Shown: in pieces, positions 42,518 to 51,524 of the stretch | Layout: the number at the start of each line of letters is the position of its first letter | Numbering within the stretch: the first letter of the stretch is position 1 | Assembly: GCA_964650525.1 (NCBI GenBank) | Contig: CAZYUA010000019.1 | Location: 20,122 to 84,121 of the forward strand | Source of the DNA: UBA1413 sp964650525 | Lineage (GTDB): Bacteria > Bacteroidota > Bacteroidia > Bacteroidales > Prolixibacteraceae | Direction: 5' to 3' | DNA length: 64,000 bases | Position numbers and translations under genes: made by a program | The notes under the pieces: model-generated | Seen by the model: the letters and a program-made list of their open reading frames with translations, nothing else | Told to the model about the DNA's origin: nothing | The model's database searches: none

Positions 42518-43435
42518 ATGAAAAATCCACAATGGAAAGGGTACTGGTTTGCTTTACTGGCCACTATCTTCTACTCTAACGTTTATATTTTCAGTAAAGC
42601 AGCCTTGAATGAGATTCACCTGATTCAGTTCGGGTTTTTCTGGTATCTGGTAGCAGTACTTTTAAATGGTGCCTGGTCGTTACGATCGGGTAAATTGGAA
42701 ACCATCAGGCAATTGCAGTGGCCTCAGGTGCGGATACTGATCCTTCTCGGCTTCATGGAGATACTCACCAACACCACCTTTTTCATTTCCATCCATATCA
42801 TTCCCGATCCATCGGTCACTTCGTTTCTTGGGAATCTGTATCCGGTTATCTTGACGCTTTCGGGAGTTATCCTGCTGAAAGAAAAGTTCACATGGATTGA
42901 ATCTGCCGGGGTTTTTCTTGCCCTGGCTGGGGCTTTCATCATCAGTTATACGGGTGGAACCTCCCTGAAGAGCATGTTTATTCCGGGCACTTTGGTGGTT
43001 TTAATCAATGCCATTCTTGCTTCAGCCACCTCGATTATAGGAAAGGTGAATGTCAGGAAGCTAACCCCTGAATTGATAACCCTGAACCATACCGTGTGGT
43101 TGTTACTCTACTCCACGGTGCTGATGGTGGTTTTCAGGAAATCGTTTATTATCCCGGCCAATGCTATGGCGAACATCGCTGTCGGATCTTTTCTTGGGCC
43201 TTTTCTTGGGGTGTTAATGGTGTACCATTCTTTCAAGCATATAGAAGCATCCCGCTCTTCGATTGTTCAGAGCCTGAAAGGGATTATTGTCCTGGCCGGA
43301 GCATTTTTATACTTTGGAACCCTTCCCCAGCCCCATCAGCTTTGGGGAGGAATGCTGACGGTTGCAGGGGTATTGGTGATGACCCTGGCACAAGCGGGAT
43401 TCCTCCGGTTCAGGTCACCCGAAAAAACCGGGTAG
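42518..43435 (+). CDS. EamA/DMT-family transporter
   Basis: 305 residues from the ATG at 42518, with about ten TM helices in two EamA repeats (first roughly 8-140, second 155-295). It begins MKNPQWKGYWFALLATIFYSNVYIFSKAAL, a normal drug/metabolite transporter start, and contains FLGNLYPVILTLSGVI. Typical roles are export or uptake of small metabolites such as amino acids; the substrate is unknown. Convergent with the YiiX-like gene, only 5 bases apart. Confidence 0.9.
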   Translation: MKNPQWKGYWFALLATIFYSNVYIFSKAALNEIHLIQFGFFWYLVAVLLNGAWSLRSGKLETIRQLQWPQVRILILLGFMEILTNTTFFISIHIIPDPSVTSFLGNLYPVILTLSGVILLKEKFTWIESAGVFLALAGAFIISYTGGTSLKSMFIPGTLVVLINAILASATSIIGKVNVRKLTPELITLNHTVWLLLYSTVLMVVFRKSFIIPANAMANIAVGSFLGPFLGVLMVYHSFKHIEASRSSIVQSLKGIIVLAGAFLYFGTLPQPHQLWGGMLTVAGVLVMTLAQAGFLRFRSPEKTG

Positions 43436-43440
43436 GTCAT

Positions 43441-44727
43441 TCATTGCCCCAGAATCCTGCGGATCGTTGCCGGAGAGGGAGTTTCATAGATCCCTCCGGG
43501 AGTTATCAGAACAACAGGCCTTAAAGCCGGTATTTTCGCTGAACTCAGGAAGATATCATCGGGCGACATGGTGAAACGTCCCCAGGTTTTGCGGGTCTGC
43601 CAGGCAAGGTCATCAAAGGCCAGGTAGATCAATTCCGTGCAGAAAATCCGCTCGGACGATTCAAGGTCGAAATTGAAATCGTAGTTTTTGTAGAGGTGGC
43701 TCATTACCCGGGTGATGATGTTCGATTTTTCTTCGGGCAAATCAACGTCAGCCCGGACGACCAGGTAAATATCGCCATCAGCAAACCGCTTTAACGAAGA
43801 GAGCCTGACGCCGCTTCGGAGACCTTCGGCGAAGGTTTGGCCTTCAAACAGGGGAACCCTGAACGGAGCCATTTCCGGACGGGTCCAGGCACCCATTTCT
43901 TCCAGCATGGAAGCTGTTCCGGTCCATATGGCCGCATGACCAAAATATCCGGGAATGAACTTATCGGTCAGGTGGGTTTCAGATTTTACCAGTATGATAT
44001 CGAGAGGCCGGAGGTAATGTTCCAGCACTGCCGGGTTGACAGTATGATTGGGTCTGGTACGGATTGCTCCGGCAAGGTTACCAAAGATTTTGCTGACCTG
44101 GTTGACCATTTCATACCCTGCCTGGTGGATTCTGTCGCCATGCCGCCATATCATAAACCCGGTGAGAGCAGCCAAGGAAGCCCTGGTGGCAGGTTCCGGT
44201 ATGGCTGAACCGGCAATGGATTTGCGCAGGGAGGGTGTCAGCAGGAACCGCTGTGTTTTGTTTAAAAACCCTCCGGGCAGCCCGATGGATGAATTACCCC
44301 GGTTGATAATCCTCCTCACCGGTTTGGATTGACGGTAGCTGCTATTGTATTCCCCGGCAGATGCCAGCAGGAGACCCAGAGCTTCCCTCTTTTCCCCACA
44401 CCTTGCCAGCGCATGCAGAAGGCTGTCGTGCCGGATATTCTCGCGGAGATTGGAATAGAGATGGTTTAGTTTTTGCGCAGAAACCGGGCTTCCGGGAGAA
44501 GCTGTGATGTCGCCGAGCAAACGGTGTGCTTCTTCAAACAACACCTCTTTCTCTTCCTGAGCCCTGTGAAGAACGGAATCGGAATCCAACAGTCCCCGGA
44601 AGAAGTCCTGTTCCAAGGCTGCCGTGTGCCGGATATATCCCTGCCGGATGCTGAGACAGGACGAAAAACAGACAAACAGCCAGCATGAGATGGAATAAAA
44701 CAACAAAGTTCCCGGAAGGATTTTCAT
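43441..44727 (-). CDS. YiiX/YebB-like lipoprotein (permuted NlpC/P60 peptidase fold)
   Basis: 428 residues from the ATG at 44727, which gives a signal ending SSC (lipidated Cys likely); the longer frame to 44784 adds 19 unconserved residues. The C-terminal ~190 residues carry the permuted papain-like motif order: RPLDIILVKSE, then PGYFGHAAIWTG with the His, then ERIFCTELIYLAF with the Cys. The order His before Cys is the permuted arrangement of YiiX-type hydrolases. The N-terminal half is helical and unrecognised. Likely a peptidase or amidase at the envelope; substrate unknown. It follows the DUF1338 gene on the same strand with an 84-base gap. Confidence 0.75.
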   Translation of the reverse strand: MKILPGTLLFYSISCWLFVCFSSCLSIRQGYIRHTAALEQDFFRGLLDSDSVLHRAQEEKEVLFEEAHRLLGDITASPGSPVSAQKLNHLYSNLRENIRHDSLLHALARCGEKREALGLLLASAGEYNSSYRQSKPVRRIINRGNSSIGLPGGFLNKTQRFLLTPSLRKSIAGSAIPEPATRASLAALTGFMIWRHGDRIHQAGYEMVNQVSKIFGNLAGAIRTRPNHTVNPAVLEHYLRPLDIILVKSETHLTDKFIPGYFGHAAIWTGTASMLEEMGAWTRPEMAPFRVPLFEGQTFAEGLRSGVRLSSLKRFADGDIYLVVRADVDLPEEKSNIITRVMSHLYKNYDFNFDLESSERIFCTELIYLAFDDLAWQTRKTWGRFTMSPDDIFLSSAKIPALRPVVLITPGGIYETPSPATIRRILGQ

Positions 44728-44811
44728 TTGTTCATGCCGGACAGGGGTTTTCATTCCGGAAATAATCCGTTTATTGGAAGCCATGCAACAATGGATAGGG
44801 CGATCTGCGGG

Positions 44812-45738
44812 TCAGTTCTCCCGGGTCAGGGTATTATTAAACCATTTGGATGCCCTCTCCTGCAAAAACCCCGGGAATAGGGTACGGTCAGTTCCTTCAC
44901 CGTGGTAACCCCGTTCGGTGAGCTGAAAATAGGCATAAGTCCAGGGCATCTCATCAAAGTCGCCCTCTGAAAGGGGAAATCGGTAGGTCTCCTTTACCGG
45001 TACAGTGGCTGCCTGACGAATGGAGCTGTTTTTTTCACCGGCGATTTCCCTTTTTAACGGGATCCCGGCTCTGATCAGGTCCTCCACTGCAGTCTCCAGG
45101 TCAGGCCAGGCACTCACCAGGTCTTTGCTGTACAGAGCAGAATAGTGACTGACGGAATTCCCGTGGAGCAACACCCAGGCGGCATATTGGGATACATCAT
45201 TGATTTTCAGCATAGTTTCCTTCGATGGCATTCTCCAGGGCCGCCTGAAATATCCGGCCAGTTCATGGATCAGGATTTCCGCCGCTTCTGCCGTGATGTT
45301 TCCGTCGGCTTCCAGGTAGTTCAGCAGTTCGATGGCGTGATCTGATAAAAGATACGGGGTATCAAACACCACTTCTCCGATCAGTTGCTGAGCCCAGGCC
45401 GGAAGTTCTCCTACTTCAAGCTGGCTGACAAACACTTTGGGAAAGTTGGTATTACGGTGTTCAAAGTAAACAGCCGACAATTTCTGCTTTCCGAAAGTGT
45501 AAGATCCGGCGCGGGAATAGTGAAGGTTCTTCAGTAAATGGCTGATAGCCGTAATCCCGGCAGGTTGTTCACCGGTAGGATAATTCAGTGTCCGGAAGGC
45601 CAGGTGATCAGTAACCCATTCACCTCCCAGTTCATTCACCTTTTGCAGAAAGAGCTGAGTGCAGGGAACCCGCCTGAGAAAAGCCTGCCACAAAGTATCA
45701 AGAAAGCGGCCGGTCAACTGGACGTCAGAGATTCTCAT
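44812..45738 (-). CDS. DUF1338 / HglS-type 2-oxoadipate dioxygenase/decarboxylase-like protein
   Basis: 308 residues matching DUF1338 (YdcJ/HglS family), an iron(II) vicinal-oxygen-chelate fold. Candidate metal ligands are His45 (VTDHLAFRTLNYP), His198 (HGNSVSHYSAL) and Glu275 (FQLTERGYHG), in the order known for HglS, which turns 2-oxoadipate into D-2-hydroxyglutarate. That reaction belongs to lysine degradation in Pseudomonas; whether it operates here is untested. All three ligands are present, so it looks active. Family firm, substrate inferred. Confidence 0.78.
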   Translation of the reverse strand: MRISDVQLTGRFLDTLWQAFLRRVPCTQLFLQKVNELGGEWVTDHLAFRTLNYPTGEQPAGITAISHLLKNLHYSRAGSYTFGKQKLSAVYFEHRNTNFPKVFVSQLEVGELPAWAQQLIGEVVFDTPYLLSDHAIELLNYLEADGNITAEAAEILIHELAGYFRRPWRMPSKETMLKINDVSQYAAWVLLHGNSVSHYSALYSKDLVSAWPDLETAVEDLIRAGIPLKREIAGEKNSSIRQAATVPVKETYRFPLSEGDFDEMPWTYAYFQLTERGYHGEGTDRTLFPGFLQERASKWFNNTLTREN

Positions 45739-46109
45739 ACAAGTTGTTTTGTATATTTAAACTGGCAAAAGAACCAAGAGGTTACCGTAAAAGGCATGTT
45801 GTACAATATACTGTTTTTCAACACCGGTATAGGTGGCATTCCCGTCGGTACTACCGCTGAGTGTCTCCCTTTCGGGAGAGACACGATGGTGACAACAGGA
45901 GCCCCTGCTCCGAAACCCGCACCAGAAAGATCAGCCTCCGGGACCAGGGGTGTGGGTGGAGAGAAAATTCCCGGAACATTGCCTGTCGGGTGAAGGAGTT
46001 CACGAAAACCCTGCCTTCCCCCGAACCATCCGGTATTCAGCGGCGAACGAAACAGCCCGATCAGAAACATAACCCTCATCCTGCAAACAGGAATCAGGGA
46101 TTCTGGAGG
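45739..46109. other. Intergenic region (371 bp) with one strong hairpin
   Basis: No gene recognised. It contains a stem-loop at 45861-45884 (GTGTCTC and GAGACAC arms with CCC/GGG inside and a 2-base bulge) but no U-tract. A 114-codon open frame on the minus strand crosses it but has no recognisable protein features and overlaps the DUF1338 start. Nothing else seen. Confidence 0.5.
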
Positions 46110-47456
46110 TCACGATTGTGACAGGTCTATCTTCCGCAGGAATTCGTCGAGCACCTCTTCCAGTTTGGGGTGGCCGATCTCTTCGAGATCATAGAAGACC
46201 CTTGTGGAGGGTTTGTTGATGTTCACCAGGCGGTTCAGATCGATAGGGGTACCGATAATCACGGAATCACAGTCGGTCTGGTTGATCGTCATTTCCAGGT
46301 CTTTTACCTGTTCGGTGCTGTAACCCATGGCGGGGAGGAGGGTTCCGATGCCCGGGTACGTGCGGAAGGTATCGGCCAGTTTCCCTGCCAGATACGGTCT
46401 CGGATCCACGAGGGCAGCTGCGCCGTATTTCCTGGCTGCAACAATGGCAGCACCCATTTTCATCTCACCGTGGGTTAAGGTAGGTCCGTCTTCGACAGCC
46501 AGCACCCTTTTCCCCCGGATGAGGGCAGGATTTTCGACCCGGATAGGGCTGACCCCATCAATCACAATGGCTTTGGGATTGACGGCCTCGATGTTTCTGC
46601 GAACGGTTTCAACCGATGAGGGATCGGCAGTATCTATTTTGTTGATGATGACCACATCGGCAGTCATGAGGTTGATTTCGCTCGGATAGTAGGATATTTC
46701 AGCCCCTGCCCTGTGAGGGTCTGCGACTACGATCGAAAGATCAGGCCTGTAGAAGGGGAAGTCGTTGTTACCGCCATCCCAGAGGATCATATCGCAGCCA
46801 TCGGGGTCGTTTTCAGCAGCATGCAAGATCGCTTCATAGTCGACACCGGAATAGATCACATTTCCCCGCACAATATGCGGTTCATACTCTTCGATTTCCT
46901 CGATGGTACATTTATGATAGGTTAAATCCTCCAACCTGGCAAAGCGCTGGACTTTCTGTATGGCCAGGTTTCCGTATGGCATCGGATGGCGCACAGCAAC
47001 CACTTTCAAGCCTTTTTCCATCAGCAGGGCTACAATTTTTCGGCTGGTTTGGCTCTTTCCGGCACCGGTGCGGGTGGCACATACAGAAATAACCGGTTTC
47101 CGGCTGGTAAGTTGGGTTTGGCGAGGTCCCAGAAGGAGGAATTCGGCACCCAGGGCATTCACCTGCGCTGCAATCCGCATCACGTACTGATTGGGTATAT
47201 CGCTGTAGGAAAACACACAAATTTCAGCTCCCAGCTTGCTGATCAGCCCGGGCAGCTCCTTCTGATGGTATATGGGGATTCCCTCGGGATAGAGCGTTCC
47301 GGCCAACTCGCGGGGATATTTCCTGCCATCGATATCCGGTATCTGAGCAGCAGTAAAGGCAACGACTTCAAAATCAGGATTGTTCCTGAAATAGGTGTTA
47401 AAATTGTGAAAGTCTCTGCCGGCAGCACCAATGATAATGACTTTTTCTCGTTTCAT
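46110..47456 (-). CDS. Cyclic 2,3-diphosphoglycerate synthetase-like P-loop protein
   Basis: 448 residues. Residues 1-120 form a Rossmann-like domain (KVIIIGAAGRDFHNFN). Residues 120-330 form a P-loop domain with Walker A TRTGAGKSQTS (128-138), WDGGNNDFPFYRPDL and VVIINKIDTADPSS, which resembles a G4 motif (NKID). The family includes the archaeal enzyme that makes cyclic 2,3-bisphosphoglycerate from 2,3-bisphosphoglycerate and ATP, and is often labelled 'GTPase' in bacteria. In bacteria that role is unproven. It stands alone, upstream of the intergenic hairpin region. Confidence 0.8.
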   Translation of the reverse strand: MKREKVIIIGAAGRDFHNFNTYFRNNPDFEVVAFTAAQIPDIDGRKYPRELAGTLYPEGIPIYHQKELPGLISKLGAEICVFSYSDIPNQYVMRIAAQVNALGAEFLLLGPRQTQLTSRKPVISVCATRTGAGKSQTSRKIVALLMEKGLKVVAVRHPMPYGNLAIQKVQRFARLEDLTYHKCTIEEIEEYEPHIVRGNVIYSGVDYEAILHAAENDPDGCDMILWDGGNNDFPFYRPDLSIVVADPHRAGAEISYYPSEINLMTADVVIINKIDTADPSSVETVRRNIEAVNPKAIVIDGVSPIRVENPALIRGKRVLAVEDGPTLTHGEMKMGAAIVAARKYGAAALVDPRPYLAGKLADTFRTYPGIGTLLPAMGYSTEQVKDLEMTINQTDCDSVIIGTPIDLNRLVNINKPSTRVFYDLEEIGHPKLEEVLDEFLRKIDLSQS

Positions 47457-47732
47457 TTGATATAATATTACGTTATTATGGTTTTTCTTGTGAATCAGAT
47501 GGTTTTTCCTTGGGGCTCATCATCCCCTCCGGAGTAAAAAAGAACCATCCTCGTCTCATAGTTCACTTGTTTATCTCTCCGGAGACCGACCAAACCGGCC
47601 CAATGTCACAACCATTCCAACAATCGGGGGCACCCGGCCCCCTGTTGCTAATGCATTTGCATACAGATTCAACACGTGCGAAAAATACGGGTTACCGGTT
47701 ACACAAAACAGGATAAATCTCAGGAAACCATT

Positions 47733-47754
47733 AAAAATAGCCGAAAAGGGCTAT
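47733..47754 (-). terminator. Intrinsic terminator overlapping the rodA stop
   Basis: On the minus strand ATAGCC/GGCTAT arms (47749-47754 and 47737-47742) surround a 6-base loop and are followed by UUUUU (the A-run at 47733-47737). The left arm includes the rodA stop codon. It ends the rod-shape operon. Confidence 0.65.
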
Positions 47755-49175
47755 ACCAGTTTATCCAGCCTGCTGGCATCAAGCCGAAGGAAAATGAAAA
47801 GCAGGATAGAAAAAGCCCAGAGGGAAGATCCCCCATAGCTGAAAAAAGGCAGAGGGATGCCGATCACCGGCATCAACCCGATCGTCATTCCTATGTTGAT
47901 GAGAAAGTGGAAAAAAAGAATGGAAGCTACCGAATAACCATATACCCTGGAAAACACCGAACGTTGTCGTTCAGCCATGAAGATGAGCCGTACAAAAAGA
48001 TAGATAAAGAGGGAAATAACAAGGGCCGAACCCAGGAAACCCCATTCTTCTCCGACGGTACAAAAAATAAAGTCGGTACTTTGTGCAGGGACGAAATCGA
48101 ATTTAGTCTGGGTTCCATTGAGGAATCCTTTGCCAAAAAAACCGCCGGACCCAATGGCAATTTTGCTTTGGTTAACATTGTAACCCGATTTCAGAGGATC
48201 CGACTGAATGCCAAGCAGTTCATTGATGCGGTCGCGGTGGTGTTCTTTCAGAACAGTATTGAAAACCACATCTACCGAGTAGGTAAATAACAGGGAGGCG
48301 ATAAATACATAAATGATCACCATGGTTCTTTTAAGTCTGGCCTTTTGAGTCAAAATGGTAATACCGGCCACACTGGGGATGATACCCGAGAGGATGACGT
48401 ACTCCGGTTGGAGGGGAGAGCCGGAGAGGAGGTTTAATAATCCTACCAGCAGGGTGACAGCTGTGGTAATTCCGAGAGCGGCATAGATCAGTTTGGACTT
48501 CTGGTTAAGGATATAATGGGCCAGGAGGCTTCCCAGGAAAAGGAGAAGCAAAAGGATATGGTTTGGCAGGAGCAGGGAAAGCAGGAAAAGGAAAACGGTC
48601 AGGACGCTAAAAAAAAGGATGATGCCCGAGAGTCCTTCGCGGTACAGAACGAGCAGGAAAACCACAAAAACGATGGCAGAACCGGTGTCAGGCTGCATAA
48701 AGATCAGGGCTACCGGCAACAGGACGATGAGGGCTACCTTCATGAGGGAAGGAGGGGTTGTCAGCTTGAAATTATAGGCACTGAGGAGTTTGGCCAAGGC
48801 CAGGGCTGTAGTGAATTTGACAAATTCGGCGGGCTGAATCCGGAAATCGCCGATGATAAACCAGGAACGGCTGCCGTTGATTTCAACGCCGAAAATCAGG
48901 ACCAGGATCAGGGCAAAAATCGACAATCCATAAAACAGGTAGGCAAAAAAGACGTAGAAGTTGGAATCCATGATGAGGATGGTGAAGCCGATTACCAGGG
49001 CAGCCCCTATCCAGATCAATTGTTTGCCATATTCCTGCGACATATCCAGAATGCTGCTGTGGGCTTCATCGTAAACCGCAGCATAGATATTGATCCATCC
49101 CATTAAGGTCAGCGCCAGGTAAACGGTAAAGGTCACCCAGTCGATATTCGCCCATAGTTTATTCCTCGTCGCCAA
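47751..49175 (-). CDS. rodA: RodA, SEDS peptidoglycan glycosyltransferase
   Basis: Polymerises glycan strands during elongation with its partner PBP2. 474 residues with about ten or more TM helices; SEDS landmarks include AEFVKFTTALALAKLL, MQPDTGSAIVFVVFLL and GIPLPFFSYGGSS. It is longer than E. coli RodA but normal for Bacteroidota. The first 17 bases overlap the end of the PBP2 gene, so translation is coupled. Last gene of the purH-mre-PBP2-rodA unit; its stop lies in a terminator. Confidence 0.95.
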   Translation of the reverse strand: MATRNKLWANIDWVTFTVYLALTLMGWINIYAAVYDEAHSSILDMSQEYGKQLIWIGAALVIGFTILIMDSNFYVFFAYLFYGLSIFALILVLIFGVEINGSRSWFIIGDFRIQPAEFVKFTTALALAKLLSAYNFKLTTPPSLMKVALIVLLPVALIFMQPDTGSAIVFVVFLLVLYREGLSGIILFFSVLTVFLFLLSLLLPNHILLLLLFLGSLLAHYILNQKSKLIYAALGITTAVTLLVGLLNLLSGSPLQPEYVILSGIIPSVAGITILTQKARLKRTMVIIYVFIASLLFTYSVDVVFNTVLKEHHRDRINELLGIQSDPLKSGYNVNQSKIAIGSGGFFGKGFLNGTQTKFDFVPAQSTDFIFCTVGEEWGFLGSALVISLFIYLFVRLIFMAERQRSVFSRVYGYSVASILFFHFLINIGMTIGLMPVIGIPLPFFSYGGSSLWAFSILLFIFLRLDASRLDKLV

Positions 49176-51006
49176 GTGCTTCGATTTTTTTGGATGACAT
49201 CAGATCAGCCTTGAGCATACTGTCTTCAAGCCATTTTCTCTGATGGGAAATGGTGTCGTTCAGATATTTTTCGATGATCAGGCTGGCAATGGGAGCTGCA
49301 TAAGTGGCTCCCCAGATTCCGTTTTCGATATACACGGACAGGACAATTTCGGGTTTTTCTTTCGGTGCGAAAGCAAGAAATACAGAGTGGTCAGCCCCAT
49401 GGGGATTCTGTGCGGTCCCTGTTTTTCCGCAAACTGCAATATCGGGAATCATGGAGCGGGCTCCGGTACCTCCGGGCTGCATGGCTTTTTCCATACCGTT
49501 GATTACCGGGTCGAAGTGTCGCCTGTCGATCCCTGATTCCACGCGGGAGGTGAACTTTCCGGGTAACGGGTTCCCTTCGATTTCCCGGACGATGTGGGGG
49601 ACATAATAGTAGCCGCGGTTTGCCACCATGGCTCCGTAATTGGCCAGTTGCAGGGGGGTGATTCCCAGTTCTCCCTGTCCGATGGAAAGGGAGATCACCG
49701 GGAGAGCACGCCATCGCGACCCCTTGAAAACATATCGCTCGTAATAATCGGAAGTGGGAACCAGTCCCTTGACCTCATTTTGCATATCCGTATCGAGGGT
49801 GTGGCCGAATCCGAACCGGAGCATGTGGTTGCGCCAGGCATCGTAGGCTTGTCTTATTCCCGGGTAAGCCGGGTTTTCCAGGATATGACGAAAAACATTG
49901 ACATAATAAGCATTGCACGACTGAGCGATCGAACCTTCGAGTTCGAAGGATTGGGCGTGGTGGCAGGCAACCCTGAAACTTCCGCTGCTATAACCGTGAG
50001 AACAGTGGAACTGAGTGGAAGGGGTTATAACGCCTTCCTGAAGGCCTACCAGGGCCTGCGCCATTTTGAAGGTGGATCCTGGCGGATACTGCGCCATCAG
50101 AGCTCTGTTGAAGAGGGGTTTCAAAGGATCTTCGACCAGAAGTGCGTAATTGTTGCCCCGTTCGCGCCCTACCAGCAGTCCGGGATCATAGGCCGGCGAA
50201 CTGGCCAGCACCAGAACTTCTCCCGTGGCCGGCTCTATGGCAACGACACTGCCCCGCTTGTTCAGCAGCAACAATTCGGCATATTCCTGCAACCTGAGAT
50301 CGAGGGAGGTAGTCAGGTTAAGCCCGATTTGGGCTGCAGAATCAGCCTCCCCGTCCCGGTAACTCCCCTGGATCCGGTTATGCACATCGACCATGAAATA
50401 ACGGACTCCCTTGATGCCACGGAGCACATCCTCATAAGAAGCCTCCAATCCGCTGATTCCGATATAATCGCCCTGCTGGTAATAGGGATTGGCATCAATC
50501 ATTGCCTGGGTCACCTCCCCGACATAGCCAAGGGCATGCGCTGCCACCGAACCGGAATATTCCCTCAGGGTACGGGGCTGGACAAAAAACCCTTTCAGTT
50601 TATAGAGTTGTTCCTGGATGACCGCATATTTCTCGGGGGCAATCTGTTTGACCACCACCGAGGGTTTATAACCCGAATACGCTGCTGCTTTCATAAGATC
50701 AGCTTTAAACTGATCGTAAGGCACTTCCAGGAGAGCAGCGACAGCCAGTGTATCGAATCTGCCAGCCTCACGGGGTGTAAACAGAATGTCGTAGGCCGCC
50801 TTGTTGTAAACCATCAGGTTGTGATTGCGGTCGTAAATCAGTCCCCGGGCCGGATACTGGACGATCTTCCTGACAGCATTGCTGGCTGCAAACTGTTTGT
50901 AGGTCGGATCTGCGATCTGGATCTGCAACAGGCGCAGTAAAAAGATGATGCCAGTTACAATGAATACCCCTTTAACGAATGATTTTCGACTGGAAAACAG
51001 ATCCAC
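49159..51006 (-). CDS. mrdA: Penicillin-binding protein 2
   Basis: Class B transpeptidase that cross-links peptidoglycan in the elongation complex. 615 residues with an N-terminal TM helix (GVFIVTGIIFLLRLLQ). Catalytic motifs: PPGSTFKMAQAL (SxxK, Ser in STFK), SCN (SxN) in AQSCNAYYVN, and KTGTAQNPHG (KTG). Partner of RodA, with overlapping genes. The start is 14 bases after the mreD stop. Confidence 0.96.
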   Translation of the reverse strand: MDLFSSRKSFVKGVFIVTGIIFLLRLLQIQIADPTYKQFAASNAVRKIVQYPARGLIYDRNHNLMVYNKAAYDILFTPREAGRFDTLAVAALLEVPYDQFKADLMKAAAYSGYKPSVVVKQIAPEKYAVIQEQLYKLKGFFVQPRTLREYSGSVAAHALGYVGEVTQAMIDANPYYQQGDYIGISGLEASYEDVLRGIKGVRYFMVDVHNRIQGSYRDGEADSAAQIGLNLTTSLDLRLQEYAELLLLNKRGSVVAIEPATGEVLVLASSPAYDPGLLVGRERGNNYALLVEDPLKPLFNRALMAQYPPGSTFKMAQALVGLQEGVITPSTQFHCSHGYSSGSFRVACHHAQSFELEGSIAQSCNAYYVNVFRHILENPAYPGIRQAYDAWRNHMLRFGFGHTLDTDMQNEVKGLVPTSDYYERYVFKGSRWRALPVISLSIGQGELGITPLQLANYGAMVANRGYYYVPHIVREIEGNPLPGKFTSRVESGIDRRHFDPVINGMEKAMQPGGTGARSMIPDIAVCGKTGTAQNPHGADHSVFLAFAPKEKPEIVLSVYIENGIWGATYAAPIASLIIEKYLNDTISHQRKWLEDSMLKADLMSSKKIEALGDEE

Positions 51007-51020
51007 AGCAAGCCCTCCGG

Positions 51021-51524
51021 TTATTCCCTGAAAATTAGCAACTGGCTGACATAGATCACACCGACAGTGAATGCTGAACTCGCAAGACCCCGCAGGATTG
51101 TCCGGTGAAAACTTTCAAAAGTGAAAACTTCAACCGAAAAGAGGAAAAAATGATGAATGAACACCAGGATGGTAACATACAGGAGGAACCAGTTCATACC
51201 CGTTTGTTTCAATCCCGGATATTCAACCTGTTCAGCTTCCCGTGTGGTGATCAGATGGACTACAGGAAGCCTGAAAAAACCGAGGACTACGGCTGCCGAA
51301 GCATGCAATCCCAGCGAATTGGAAAACCAGTCTATCACAATCCCCATCAGAAAAGAGAGCAACAGCACCTGATAGGGAGCCATGGACAGGGGAAGCAGCA
51401 GAATAAACAACACATAGATGTAAGGATTCAGGAATCCGCTGAGATTGACCTGGTTAAACAACAAAACCTGCAGCAGTGCCAGGACCACAAACATTACGGG
51501 ATATTTAATCCAACCCCTCATCAC
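51021..51524 (-). CDS. mreD: Rod shape-determining protein MreD
   Basis: 167-residue membrane protein with about five TM segments (ALLQVLLFNQVNLSGFLNPYIYVLFILL). It links MreC to the membrane machinery of the elongation complex. Sequence conservation is low in this family, so the call rests on its TM pattern and position. Its first 20 bases overlap the end of mreC. Confidence 0.85.
   Translation of the reverse strand: MMRGWIKYPVMFVVLALLQVLLFNQVNLSGFLNPYIYVLFILLLPLSMAPYQVLLLSFLMGIVIDWFSNSLGLHASAAVVLGFFRLPVVHLITTREAEQVEYPGLKQTGMNWFLLYVTILVFIHHFFLFSVEVFTFESFHRTILRGLASSAFTVGVIYVSQLLIFRE

Noticed and set aside
45735..46079. 114-codon frame on the minus strand between DUF1338 and the cyclic-diphosphoglycerate synthetase gene
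   Set aside because: It overlaps the DUF1338 start, and has no recognisable domain, signal or codon pattern.
49594..50940. A 448-codon open frame on the plus strand
   Set aside because: It lies wholly antisense to the PBP2 gene, whose catalytic motifs are complete. Similar long antisense frames occur opposite uvrA, parC, parE and serpin; they follow from codon bias and have no protein features.
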